Below, one piece after another: positions 6,863-15,550 of a DNA stretch of 64,000 nt. How positions within the stretch are numbered: the first letter of the stretch is position 1; every line of letters starts with the position of its first letter. The notes under the pieces were generated by a model, which saw only the letters and a list, made by a program, of their open reading frames with translations, made no database searches and was not told the origin of the DNA. The stretch is from assembly GCA_943846665.1 (NCBI GenBank), contig OX044358.1:868001-932000 (forward strand). The letters run 5' to 3'. This DNA comes from Arcticimaribacter sp002477625 (GTDB taxonomy: Bacteria > Bacteroidota > Bacteroidia > Flavobacteriales > Flavobacteriaceae). A program made the translations under genes and the position numbers.

Positions 6863-7609
6863 ATGAAGATTTTAGTTTGTATAAGCAACGTTCCCGACAC
6901 CACATCAAAAATAAATTTTGTGGATTCGAATACAAAATTCGACACCCAAGGGGTGCAATTCATCATCAACCCAAATGATGAGTTTGGTCTAACCCGCGCT
7001 GTGTGGTTTCAACAAAAACAACAAGCAGAGGTAACCGTTTTGACTGTTGGTGATGCCAGCTGCGAACCTACCCTACGAAAATGCCTGGCCATTGGTGCGG
7101 ACAAAGCAATTCGAGTTGATGCTGATCCTACTGATGGTTATTTTGTAGCCAAACAAATCGCTGCAGTTTGCGAAAAAGAATCTTATGATCTAATAATTGC
7201 TGGAAGAGAATCTATTGACCACAATGGCGCTATGGTTCCGGGTTTAGTTGCTGGGATGTTGGATTATGAATACATCACCAATTGTATTTCTTTAGAAATA
7301 GAAAATGATCAAGCTACTGCTGCTCGTGAAATCGACGGTGGAAAAGAAATTGTAAGCAGTGGGTTTCCTCTAGTAATTGGAGCTCAAAAAGGCTTGGTTG
7401 AAGAGTCGGACCTGATCATACCCAATATGCGGGGAATTATGCAAGCGCGTAAAAAACCTCTTGAGGTTATGGCAGCTACAGATGCCGTTGCTTCTTCAAC
7501 TGTTGTTTCTTTTGACAAACCAGCTCCGAAAGGAGAGGTTAAGTTGATCGACGCAGACGACATAGATACTTTAATCGATTTACTTCACAACGAAGCAAAA
7601 GTTATTTAA
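6863..7609 (+). CDS. etfB: Electron transfer flavoprotein beta subunit
   Basis: 248 residues starting MKILVCISNVPDTTSKINFV, with the ETF-beta core: VGDASCEPTLRKCLAIGADK, the signature DLIIAGRESIDHNGAMVPGL, and the C-terminal region that contacts the alpha subunit. It holds AMP and, with EtfA, carries electrons from acyl-CoA dehydrogenases to the quinone pool through ETF-QO. Length is normal. It is followed 20 nt later by etfA, forming an operon, and is divergent from the TetR-type regulator. A near -7 box (CATTTTTG, one mismatch) lies upstream near 6772. Confidence 0.94.
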   Translation: MKILVCISNVPDTTSKINFVDSNTKFDTQGVQFIINPNDEFGLTRAVWFQQKQQAEVTVLTVGDASCEPTLRKCLAIGADKAIRVDADPTDGYFVAKQIAAVCEKESYDLIIAGRESIDHNGAMVPGLVAGMLDYEYITNCISLEIENDQATAAREIDGGKEIVSSGFPLVIGAQKGLVEESDLIIPNMRGIMQARKKPLEVMAATDAVASSTVVSFDKPAPKGEVKLIDADDIDTLIDLLHNEAKVI

Positions 7610-7629
7610 CTCTTTTTAAAAACGAACTT

Positions 7630-8586
7630 ATGGCAGTAATAATATACACAGAAACAGAAAATGGAAGTTTTAAAAAAGTAGCTTTCGAAATTGCATCTTA
7701 CGGAAAAGCTTTAGCGGACCAAGTGGGACAAAAACTTGTTGCCGTTACTTTTAATCAAGAAGACGGGAGTGCACTAGGTACTTATGGAGTTGATGAAGTC
7801 GTTAATATAACTGGCGCTTTCACCTCTAGTTTTTCTGCAAAAAAATACGCAGCTGCACTCGCTCAAATTGCTTCGGAAAAAGAAGCTTCCCTAGTCGTTG
7901 TAAGCTCAAGTGCGAACAGTAAATATTTAGCTCCTTTATTAGCTGTAAAATTAGCAGCAGCATATACCTCCAATGTAATCGCTCTTCCAGAAAGCACCGA
8001 ACCCCTTACACTCAAAAGAACCTGTTACACCAGCAAAGCATTGAGTATTGTAAGCTCAAACCAACCGATTAATATCATTGGATTGTCTAGTAATGCTTTT
8101 GGAATTATTGAAACACAAAGTAGCCCATCACAAAGCAGTGTTGCAGTAGAGGAAGCCACAAGCTCTATGCAGGTTTCTTCAGTAGAAAAAGTTACCGGTG
8201 TAATTACCATAGCCGATGCCGATGTAGTAGTATCGGGTGGGCGTGGACTCAAAGGCCCAGAAAACTGGCACTTGATCGAAGATCTAGCCGCTACACTTGG
8301 TGCTGCAACTGCATGTTCCAAACCTGTTTCTGACATGGGATGGAGACCCCATAGCGAACACGTTGGTCAAACAGGAAAACCAGTAGCTTCTAATTTATAT
8401 ATCGCCATTGGTGTTTCTGGAGCGATTCAGCATTTAGCAGGAATCAATTCGTCTAAAGTAAAAGTAGTCATCAATATTGATCCTGAAGCGCCGTTTTTCA
8501 AAGCTGCAGACTACGGAATTGTGGGAGATGCTTTTGAGGTACTTCCAAAATTAATTGAAAAATTAAAAGCCTTTAAGGCGGCTTAA
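7630..8586 (+). CDS. etfA: Electron transfer flavoprotein alpha subunit
   Basis: 318 residues. The N-terminal domain is the ETF-type alpha/beta fold. The C-terminal FAD-binding domain is clear: VVSGGRGLKGPENWHLIEDL, SDMGWRPHSEHVGQTGK, LYIAIGVSGAIQHLAG and NIDPEAPFFKAADYGIVGD, the standard EtfA signature. It carries the FAD of the heterodimer. It is the second gene of the etfBA operon and is followed by a strong terminator. The N-terminal region contains long Ala/Ser-rich stretches but no break. Confidence 0.94.
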   Translation: MAVIIYTETENGSFKKVAFEIASYGKALADQVGQKLVAVTFNQEDGSALGTYGVDEVVNITGAFTSSFSAKKYAAALAQIASEKEASLVVVSSSANSKYLAPLLAVKLAAAYTSNVIALPESTEPLTLKRTCYTSKALSIVSSNQPINIIGLSSNAFGIIETQSSPSQSSVAVEEATSSMQVSSVEKVTGVITIADADVVVSGGRGLKGPENWHLIEDLAATLGAATACSKPVSDMGWRPHSEHVGQTGKPVASNLYIAIGVSGAIQHLAGINSSKVKVVINIDPEAPFFKAADYGIVGDAFEVLPKLIEKLKAFKAA

Positions 8587-8608
8587 GTTTTTAATACCAC
8601 ATCTTCTT

Positions 8609-8635
8609 AAAAGGCACTCTAGGAGTGCCTTTTTT
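8609..8635 (+). terminator. Terminator after etfA
   Basis: Perfect 11-bp stem (8609-8619 with 8623-8633, loop TAG) including AAAAGGCACTC and ending in a T-run. It lies 22 nt past the etfA stop. On the other strand the arm ends in four T, so it may also stop transcription from the convergent lrp-like gene. Confidence 0.85.
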
Positions 8636-8654
8636 ATTATTGTAAAAACATCCA

Positions 8655-9119
8655 TCAATACAAGGGGATTGCAGTAGATCGCTTTATTTCGTTTAAAACA
8701 AAGGTGCTCTTAATCTGAGCTATGTTTGGTAAAGCTGCCAATACACCTGACGAAAACTGATGGTAGGCCTCAAGATCTTCAACTATTATTTTCAACAAAA
8801 AATCATTAGCTCCTCCCATAAGGTAAGACTCAACCACCTCGGGCAGTGTTGCTATTGCCAATCCAAAAGCTTCAATTGCATCAAGCTTTTGATTTTCAAG
8901 AGAAACTGAACAAAATACAACCATTGTACTTTCGACTTTTTTGGGGTCCAAAACTGCTACATATTTCTCAATAAGCCCTGAATTCTCATAACGCTTAATT
9001 CGATCGTAAATGGGCGATTTCGTCAAGTTTAATTTAACTGACAATTCATTTACGCTTACCTTGGAATCTTCTTGAAGTATTCCTAGAAGTTTTTTGTCAA
9101 CGGAATCTAATTTAATCAT
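8655..9119 (-). CDS. Lrp/AsnC-family transcriptional regulator
   Basis: 154 residues. The N-terminal HTH is typical: LDSVDKKLLGILQEDSKVSV, then ELSVKLNLTKSPIYDRIKRY with IEKYVAVLDP. The C-terminal RAM ligand-sensing domain (about 70-150) includes the YLMGGANDFLLKI motif. Lrp-type proteins sense amino acids and often control a divergent amino-acid gene. Here the divergent partner is the PLP-dependent Cys/Met-type enzyme at 9270, so that gene is the probable target. The intergenic region has a 7-bp inverted repeat that could be a binding site. Confidence 0.93.
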   Translation of the reverse strand: MIKLDSVDKKLLGILQEDSKVSVNELSVKLNLTKSPIYDRIKRYENSGLIEKYVAVLDPKKVESTMVVFCSVSLENQKLDAIEAFGLAIATLPEVVESYLMGGANDFLLKIIVEDLEAYHQFSSGVLAALPNIAQIKSTFVLNEIKRSTAIPLY

Positions 9120-9174
9120 AGGAAAGTTTCCTTTTCAATAGGGTTCAACAAAATGCAAAAATATTATTCACTCA

Positions 9175-9208
9175 AATTACATTTTTTTCAGGAAATATTA
9201 CTGTAATT
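9175..9208. promoter_or_regulatory. Candidate Lrp-type operator
   Basis: Inverted repeat AATTACA (9175-9181) and TGTAATT (9202-9208), arm starts 27 bp apart, in the 150-nt divergent gap between the Lrp-type gene and the PLP enzyme gene. Lrp/AsnC dimers bind AT-rich dyads in such gaps, so this is the best local candidate. The symmetry is seen. The binding is inferred. Confidence 0.35.
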
Positions 9209-9269
9209 AATCATAATAACACTAAAATTAATCTTATAATGTAACTTTATCCCTAAAAAGGATAAAGAT

Positions 9270-10532
9270 ATGGAAGCAAAATTTCAGCCAGAAAGCCTCA
9301 TGATGACCCATGGATACAAACCTGAATTATCCGAAGGAGCCATAAAACCACCAATATTTCAAACCTCAACATTTACATTTAAAACCGCTGAAGAAGGAAA
9401 GTCGTTTTTTGAAGTAGCCTATGGCTTAAGAGAAAAAGAAGTCGATGAGAAAATGGGGCTTATTTACAGCAGAATCAACAATCCCAACCTAGAAATCCTA
9501 GAAGATCGGCTGTGTCTTTGGGACAAGGCTTACCAATGTGCAGTTTTTGAAAGCGGCATGTCGGCAATAAGTACCGTATTACTCGAATTTTTAAAACCAG
9601 GCGATTTACTCCTCTATAGTCAACCTGTTTATGGGGGGACAGAACATTTCATCAATTATTTTTTAAAATCAATCGGCGTAATGTCTCTTGGCTTCAGACC
9701 AAACCAATCAGAAGAGGAAATCATTAGGATGATAGAAGCCAGTGGCTTTGCGTCAAATCTAGCTCTGATATACATTGAAACCCCTGCAAATCCAACGAAT
9801 GAATTGATCGATATTCGTCTGTGTAAAACAGTTGCAGATCATTTTTCTACAGATGATAAGCAGGTTCTTTTAGCCGTAGACAATACTTTTATGGGACCAA
9901 TATGGTCGCATCCACTTGAACATGGAGCTGACTTAATCGTCTATTCAGCCACCAAATACATCGGAGGACATAGCGACTTAATCGCTGGAGCTGTTCTGGG
10001 AAACAATGAAGTAATGCAACGCATAAAAGTTTTACGAACTTTTTTAGGAAATATGGCAAGTCCTAATACCTGTTGGTTGCTCCTTAGAAGCCTGGAAACT
10101 CTTAAAGTTCGCATGGAACAACAAGCGCACAATGCACAAGAGGTTGCACGTTTTTTAACAAATCATCCTCAAGTAAGTAGCTTGTATTATTTAGGAACTA
10201 TTGACAGCAATCATCCAGCCTATGAAGTATATCAGAGACAGTACACTTGCGCAGGAGCAATGATCGCATTTGAAATTAAGGGTACAGAAAAAGAAGCCTT
10301 CACCTTCCTGAACAATCTGAAACTGATTAAACTGGCCGTTAGTTTAGGGAGTACCGAAAGCCTCATTCAACATCCAGCCACAATGACCCACGCAGGAGTG
10401 GCTCCTGAACTTAAAAAAGCTATCGGAATTACAGAACGACTCATTCGTATTTCTATTGGAGTAGAAAACCATGCAGATCTAATTAATGATCTCAGCACAG
10501 CTTTTGATGCAGTAAAAAAGACAAATAAATAA
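9270..10532 (+). CDS. Cys/Met-metabolism PLP-dependent enzyme (gamma-lyase/synthase type)
   Basis: 420 residues of the cystathionine gamma-synthase/methionine gamma-lyase fold-type I family. The PLP lysine is K229 in YSATKYIGGHSD. The cofactor Asp is in LAVDNTFMGP. The substrate loop SQPVYGGTEHF has Gly where methionine gamma-lyases have the active-site Cys, so I do not call it MGL. It could act on cystathionine, O-acyl-homoserine or a related thioether. A ~15-residue insertion (AYGLREKEVDEKMG, 50-63) precedes the usual YSRINNPN motif. Divergent from an Lrp-type regulator, which probably controls it in response to an amino acid. Confidence 0.85.
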   Translation: MEAKFQPESLMMTHGYKPELSEGAIKPPIFQTSTFTFKTAEEGKSFFEVAYGLREKEVDEKMGLIYSRINNPNLEILEDRLCLWDKAYQCAVFESGMSAISTVLLEFLKPGDLLLYSQPVYGGTEHFINYFLKSIGVMSLGFRPNQSEEEIIRMIEASGFASNLALIYIETPANPTNELIDIRLCKTVADHFSTDDKQVLLAVDNTFMGPIWSHPLEHGADLIVYSATKYIGGHSDLIAGAVLGNNEVMQRIKVLRTFLGNMASPNTCWLLLRSLETLKVRMEQQAHNAQEVARFLTNHPQVSSLYYLGTIDSNHPAYEVYQRQYTCAGAMIAFEIKGTEKEAFTFLNNLKLIKLAVSLGSTESLIQHPATMTHAGVAPELKKAIGITERLIRISIGVENHADLINDLSTAFDAVKKTNK

Positions 10533-10570
10533 TATCCTTAATTCAAGTAAAAACAACAGATACTATTTTC

Positions 10571-10578
10571 TACCTTTG
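10571..10578 (+). promoter_or_regulatory. TACCTTTG -7 box upstream of the lectin-domain cargo
   Basis: Exact TAnnTTTG match 44 nt before the TTG start at 10622. The implied transcript start near 10584 gives a leader of about 38 nt and supports the TTG start, because no ATG lies in frame between the box and 10622. Confidence 0.55.
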
Positions 10579-10621
10579 AGCTTGTACTAAAAGTGTTAAA
10601 GATCACCAAACCATCGTTAAG

Positions 10622-13180
10622 TTGTTACAAGCCTTTATTAAGTTTAGGAGTATTGTCTTAACGGCAGTAACATTATGGACTCATATTCTTATTGCTCAGA
10701 CTTCAAACCCTCCCGTATTGAAAGCAGAAGGCGATCAAGCCTACTGTAAGCTTTCCGAACACAAGATCGTCACTGAATTTTCCATTGAAAATAATGATGA
10801 TAGTACAGTCACAGCAGTTTATATTCAAATTTCCCAAGGCTATGTGCAAGGAGAAGATGTTTTACGCCTCAATGGAACACATGACATAAGCAGCAGTTGG
10901 AATGCAGCTGAAGCAAAACTAACCCTGCAAAGTGCTGCATCGGGAAGTGATTACAACGATCTTGTTGGCGCCGTTAAAGATGTTGTTTTTTACAGCAATA
11001 ATCCAGAGCCAACTAATGACAAGTATTTTTCAATAACAATCGGAAGTGCCAACTACCTCCCCTCTACGCAACACTACTACGAGTTCGTTCCAAGTTTAGG
11101 CATCCGGTGGTCGGATGCTAAAATTGCCGCAGAAAACAGAAATTATTTCGGAATACAAGGGTACTTAGCAACAATTTTATCCTCAGATGAGGCCGATATT
11201 TCGGGCAAACTGGCCACAGGAGTTGGCTGGATTGGGGGATCGGATCAGGAGACAGAAGGAACTTGGAAGTGGGTAACCGGACCTGAAGCGGGTACAGTAT
11301 TTTGGACAGGGCTTTCGAATGGAAGTTCGCCCAATTACGCCAATTGGAATACGAATGAACCCAACAACATAGGGAACGAAGACTATGCCCACATAACCGA
11401 TCCATCGGTTGGATTTGCTGGATCTTGGAACGATTTACCAAACAATAGCTTAAGCTCTGGGCCTTTTCAAGCCAAAGGATATGTCGTAGAATATGGGGGT
11501 ACACCTGGAGATCCTGAACTCAATATTTCTGCGAGCACCCGCCTAGTAATGCCCCGAATTATTAGTGCAGAAAATTCTGAAGCATGCCTAGGAACACCAC
11601 AAACACTAAGTGTGAGTGCTACGGTCTCGGAAATAAATTGGTATACTAGTGAAACTGGGACTACCGTTCTATTTACGGGATCAACAATTACCGTACTCCC
11701 TAGCAACACCACAACTTATTGGATTGACCTCATCCCGACCGACTGCCCAAATGAAGTTCGAACTCCGGTCACTGCAACGGTACATCAATTCCCAATAATC
11801 CTCAATCGAAACCTGCTTGTAGAACAGTGCGACAATGATACTTTAAATGATGGGAAAACATGCTTTAACCTCAATGCCTTGGGGTCGCTTATTTCTCAAA
11901 ACTACCGAAATGAAACATTTGAATTTTACACCAACCCAAACTACGACATTACTTCTTTAATTCCGAATCCATCTACTTACCAAAACACCGCTTTCGAAGA
12001 AGTTCTTTTTGTAAAAACCAGCTCTGTGTTTGGCTGTTCTGAAACTTCGTCGTTGACAATTAAAGTTGGTGCCAGCCTTATAGATTCTACTTTTTTTATT
12101 CCTTTTGAGACCTGCGAAACAGAAATAAAACCCCTTGCCCCAGGAATCGAATCTTGGGATCGTGATACTTTTGTAACCATTGAAAATGCGCTAACAAATT
12201 CGGATTCAAAATTCGCTTTACAAAGCATTCTAATCACCTTTTATTCCAATCAAGATGATGCCGAACTCCGACAAAACGGGATTGTATTTGAAGATGAAAG
12301 CGACACCTATCTGATGGAAACTCCCTACCTACAAGACTTATGGGCGAGAGTAGACAACCTAGACCTCAACACCATCTCCTGTCTAGGGATTCAAAAAGTT
12401 GCAAGTCTGAAAGTAAACCAACTACCTGAATTCGAACGCGTCGACACCAACAGCATTGTATGCTTAAACCTTGATCCTATTACACTAGAAGTTGCCTCTT
12501 CAGACAATCGGTCGTATCGATATAACTGGACTAAAGACGGCTTGGATTACCCACTAAACATTGCAGGAGAGGATGCGCAGGTCCTTGTTTATGAGGGAGG
12601 CACCTACGAAGTAAATGCAACAACTACTGATGGAACAGCTTGTTCGAAAAAGATACGTATGGTATTGGTGTCTTCGGAGATAGCCACACTTACTCAAGAT
12701 GATTTAACCGTTATTGATCTAGAAGGGGATACGGGTTCTGTAGAAATTAATACGCTAAATTTAGGAGTAGGTGATTATGAATTTGCTCTTGAGGACCCCT
12801 TTGGCCCCTTCCAAGACGACCCTTATTTCGAGAACATACTCCCGGGGATTTACAAGGTTTATATACAAGACAAAAACGGTTGTGGAATAGCCGAAATAGA
12901 AACCTCCATTCTAGGTCATATGAAATTTTTTAGTCCAAATGGAGACGGAATTAATGATTTTTGGAAGATCCTAGGAGTAAGCGAAAATTTTCAGCCCAAC
13001 AGCCGTGTTTATGTTTACGATCGTAACGGAAAACTCTTAGTTGACCTAGACCCCTTAGGAGTTGGTTGGGATGGTACTTACAACGGATTTCAATTACCTC
13101 AAGACGATTATTGGTTTAGGGTGTTTTTTGACAATGGAAAAGAACGTATTGGACACTTTAGTTTATTAAGACCAGAATGA
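10622..13180 (+). CDS. Secreted C-type-lectin-domain protein with type IX secretion C-terminus
   Basis: 852 residues from a TTG start; no in-frame ATG follows the upstream stop at 10577. Order: signal peptide 1-26 (ending LIAQ), an N-terminal beta domain (~30-145), a C-type lectin-like domain (~150-292) with EPN at 246-248 and WND at 269-271, the pair that binds Ca2+ and mannose-type sugars, then an Ig-like domain (~310-395) and further beta modules. The C-terminus (~768-852, FFSPNGDGINDFW ... GWDGTYNGFQLPQDDYWFRV) is the gliding-motility-associated, type-B T9SS sorting domain. The gene overlaps the following PorP/SprF-like gene by 4 nt, so that protein is probably its dedicated secretion or anchoring partner. 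Confidence 0.88.
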   Translation: MLQAFIKFRSIVLTAVTLWTHILIAQTSNPPVLKAEGDQAYCKLSEHKIVTEFSIENNDDSTVTAVYIQISQGYVQGEDVLRLNGTHDISSSWNAAEAKLTLQSAASGSDYNDLVGAVKDVVFYSNNPEPTNDKYFSITIGSANYLPSTQHYYEFVPSLGIRWSDAKIAAENRNYFGIQGYLATILSSDEADISGKLATGVGWIGGSDQETEGTWKWVTGPEAGTVFWTGLSNGSSPNYANWNTNEPNNIGNEDYAHITDPSVGFAGSWNDLPNNSLSSGPFQAKGYVVEYGGTPGDPELNISASTRLVMPRIISAENSEACLGTPQTLSVSATVSEINWYTSETGTTVLFTGSTITVLPSNTTTYWIDLIPTDCPNEVRTPVTATVHQFPIILNRNLLVEQCDNDTLNDGKTCFNLNALGSLISQNYRNETFEFYTNPNYDITSLIPNPSTYQNTAFEEVLFVKTSSVFGCSETSSLTIKVGASLIDSTFFIPFETCETEIKPLAPGIESWDRDTFVTIENALTNSDSKFALQSILITFYSNQDDAELRQNGIVFEDESDTYLMETPYLQDLWARVDNLDLNTISCLGIQKVASLKVNQLPEFERVDTNSIVCLNLDPITLEVASSDNRSYRYNWTKDGLDYPLNIAGEDAQVLVYEGGTYEVNATTTDGTACSKKIRMVLVSSEIATLTQDDLTVIDLEGDTGSVEINTLNLGVGDYEFALEDPFGPFQDDPYFENILPGIYKVYIQDKNGCGIAEIETSILGHMKFFSPNGDGINDFWKILGVSENFQPNSRVYVYDRNGKLLVDLDPLGVGWDGTYNGFQLPQDDYWFRVFFDNGKERIGHFSLLRPE

Positions 13181-14190
13181 TGACGGCAACACTAAAAAAG
13201 TCCTGCCTCGTGGTTTTAGCCTTTGGTCAATTTATGGTCATAAGCGCCCAAGGCTTTGTACCCTTATTCAATGAATATTTAGCCGAGAATCTCTATGTGA
13301 TTCATCCGGCTATGGTAGGAGTTAACCTTAAAAATGCTCGAATCAATCTCGGAAGTCGACAACAATGGTTTAATGTTCCAAATGCCCCAGGCACCAATCT
13401 GCTTACAGCCGAATACAAAGCGACTAAAAACGTAAGTTTGGGCTTACAGCTCCTCAAGGATCACAACGGCTATCATTCCAAAAACTCCAACTACCTTACC
13501 TTCGGTTATCGAATTTATTTGAATGATGCGATATGGAATACCCGACGTTCATTCCCCACAAAAAATGATAACATAAAAGAATTCTCATTTGGAATCAGTG
13601 TCGGATCCATTAATTACAGCATCGATCAAAGTAGTTTTGATGCCCGAATTCCAGATCCACTATTGAATGCCAACTCGAGTGGAACAGGCTATTTTACAAT
13701 TGATGCAGGAGCTGCATACGTGTCTACGCATTTATCGGTACAGCTTTCGGCAAAGAACATCAATATAACTAACAGCCAAGGGAATAATCCAGCTGGGGAC
13801 ATGAACATAAATCCATCAAAATTCAAGCATTACTTAGCTTCACTTCAGTATGAAATTTACTTCAACAACGGTTGGAATTTAGAACCTTCATTTTTAGTTC
13901 AGTTTTTAGAAAAAACAGAGGAGACTAGTATGGACTTAAACCTAAAAGTATATCGTTTGGTAAAGCAAGGTCGGATTTGGCTTGGTGTCTCATTTCGGCA
14001 AAATTTCATAACAATAGATACACCTTCCCAGACTAAAATTGCAAATCAAAACTACAAACACTTTACTCCAGTATTTGGAATGAATTATGATCGGTATCTT
14101 TTCTCCTATCACTACACTTCCAACCTTGGAACTTTGAATCTAGGCACCTCAGGCCTGCACTACTTCTCACTTGGAATAAACCTCTTTTGA
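13177..14190 (+). CDS. PorP/SprF-family outer-membrane protein (partner 1)
   Basis: 337 residues with a signal peptide (1-25, ending VISAQ) and the PorP/SprF pattern: FVPLFNEYLAENLYVIHPAM near the mature N-terminus, then amphipathic beta strands expected to form a barrel and a terminal aromatic-ending strand (FSLGINLF). These proteins help type-B T9SS cargo such as SprB reach or stay at the cell surface. The start overlaps the cargo gene's stop (ATGA), so production is coupled. It ends 28 nt before the convergent AraC-type regulator. Confidence 0.88.
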   Translation: MMTATLKKSCLVVLAFGQFMVISAQGFVPLFNEYLAENLYVIHPAMVGVNLKNARINLGSRQQWFNVPNAPGTNLLTAEYKATKNVSLGLQLLKDHNGYHSKNSNYLTFGYRIYLNDAIWNTRRSFPTKNDNIKEFSFGISVGSINYSIDQSSFDARIPDPLLNANSSGTGYFTIDAGAAYVSTHLSVQLSAKNINITNSQGNNPAGDMNINPSKFKHYLASLQYEIYFNNGWNLEPSFLVQFLEKTEETSMDLNLKVYRLVKQGRIWLGVSFRQNFITIDTPSQTKIANQNYKHFTPVFGMNYDRYLFSYHYTSNLGTLNLGTSGLHYFSLGINLF

Positions 14191-14218
14191 CATGAAGTCC
14201 GTCTGAGTTAAGCTTAAT

Positions 14219-15316
14219 TTAAACAGCAAGATTAACATTAAATTCTGAGGGACTCAGACCCGTTTGCTTTTTAAAGTTTTTGAAGAACGTAATCCTCGAA
14301 TTAAAATTACATTCTAGGGCTAATGACTCAATCGTTTTATGTTCAAGATAACCCGCTTTTAAAAGTCGTTGCGCCTTTAAAACTTTGATTAAATTAATGT
14401 AATCATTCCCTCGATACATACAATGATAATTGAATAAATAGATTAAATGTGATTTGGGAACAACCAATTGAGAAGATAAGAAATCGATTGAATAATTGTT
14501 TTCCTTTATCAGTTGATCATCCTCTTGTATTTTTATAAGCTTGTAAATTAGGTCCGTATAACTGTCTTCTAAGGCGGTCTTGATATAGAGATGCTTTTGT
14601 TCAACTGGTCTTGTGGGCTTGAATTTCCAAAAACCAGTAGTAGACTCTTCCGAAACTATGCTTTTTAAAAGAATTATCCTTCCATATAGTATTATTGGAT
14701 TCAAAAAGATATAACCAAATAAGAAAAACCAAACCGCTGATGATACAACATAAAAGTCAATGAGCCAGTCGCGTGTTTCCAAGCCATAATATCCTTTCAA
14801 CACAAAGCCTGCTATATAAATAAAAACAAAAGCGCTTATTAAAACATTAACCCAAACGTTGACCGTTTTATCTTTTGTTTGTGCATTTTTCTTGGAATTT
14901 ATGAGCTCTCTAAAGGTTAGAAGTAAATATACACCTACCAACGTAAAAGTAAACAAAGAATTTTGTTGATGTGATGTTTCAAATATGAAATTACTTATCA
15001 CAATAAATACAAGAGGTACAATAAAGTGTGGCAAATCGGCTTGAAAGTTGTTTTTTTTGGTCAAAAGCCTACGCGTATACAGAAACATACAAGGGACCAG
15101 TAAAACAGAAAAAATTGCAGGATAATTATCTAATAAGGTCAGTTCGAGGCTGTTGAACGAGATGTAAAAGATGAATGCTCGGTGAGAAATTTGTTGAGCT
15201 ATTATCAAAATAAGATACACGTTTACCCGAATATTTGTTCTACCAGAAAACAACATGATGAATATCAAAAGAGACCCAAGTAGGATATTAGAAACAAATA
15301 AAAGGCTCGTGATCAT
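14219..15316 (-). CDS. Membrane-anchored AraC-family regulator
   Basis: 365 residues. The N-terminal ~215 hold seven or so hydrophobic helices, and the C-terminal ~100 an AraC-type double HTH (SIDFLSSQLVVPKSHLIYLF, then IESLALECNFNSRITFFKNF and QTGLSPSEFN). Flavobacteria have many such membrane-bound AraC proteins, thought to sense an extracellular or membrane signal. It is divergent from the giant adhesin gene, and tandem 13-nt repeats lie over its start codon, so control of the adhesin and of itself is likely. Signal unknown. Confidence 0.88.
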   Translation of the reverse strand: MITSLLFVSNILLGSLLIFIMLFSGRTNIRVNVYLILIIAQQISHRAFIFYISFNSLELTLLDNYPAIFSVLLVPCMFLYTRRLLTKKNNFQADLPHFIVPLVFIVISNFIFETSHQQNSLFTFTLVGVYLLLTFRELINSKKNAQTKDKTVNVWVNVLISAFVFIYIAGFVLKGYYGLETRDWLIDFYVVSSAVWFFLFGYIFLNPIILYGRIILLKSIVSEESTTGFWKFKPTRPVEQKHLYIKTALEDSYTDLIYKLIKIQEDDQLIKENNYSIDFLSSQLVVPKSHLIYLFNYHCMYRGNDYINLIKVLKAQRLLKAGYLEHKTIESLALECNFNSRITFFKNFKKQTGLSPSEFNVNLAV

Positions 15317-15399
15317 GTTTCAAATATACGAAAAATGTTTCAAATATTACACATGAATATAGTGAGTAATTATCTTGGCTCATTCGAATGTTTCTAAAT
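15315..15399. promoter_or_regulatory. Tandem ATGTTTCAAATAT repeats, candidate AraC operator
   Basis: ATGTTTCAAATAT occurs at 15315-15327 and 15335-15347, exactly 20 bp apart, with a looser copy (ATGTTTCTAAAT) at 15388-15399. AraC-family proteins bind tandem direct repeats spaced about two helical turns. The first copy covers the regulator's own start codon. Together they suggest autoregulation plus control of the divergent adhesin. Confidence 0.5.
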
Positions 15400-15453
15400 G
15401 GAGAAAGTCGTTTCGTATTCTGTTAAGGCTAGATTTGATGATCCAAAATTAAG

Positions 15454-15461
15454 TAATTTTG
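15454..15461 (+). promoter_or_regulatory. TAATTTTG -7 box upstream of the adhesin
   Basis: Exact TAnnTTTG match, with TTTG at 15434-15437 upstream (16-nt gap, slightly short for a -33 element). It implies a leader of about 84 nt before the ATG at 15551. The rest of 15317-15550 contains only the operator-like repeats and a dubious 47-codon frame. Confidence 0.45.
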
Positions 15462-15550
15462 AATTTAGTAATCCTATATTAAATAGTGATTCACAGAGTC
15501 AATATTTTAACTTCAAAAGTTTTACTTCTAATTACTCATAACAGCTTACT

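Noticed and set aside
15398..15541. A 47-codon ATG frame just before the giant adhesin
   Set aside because: The likely adhesin promoter (15454-15461) lies inside it, so its start would be off the transcript, and the sequence has no recognisable features. It overlaps operator-like repeats.
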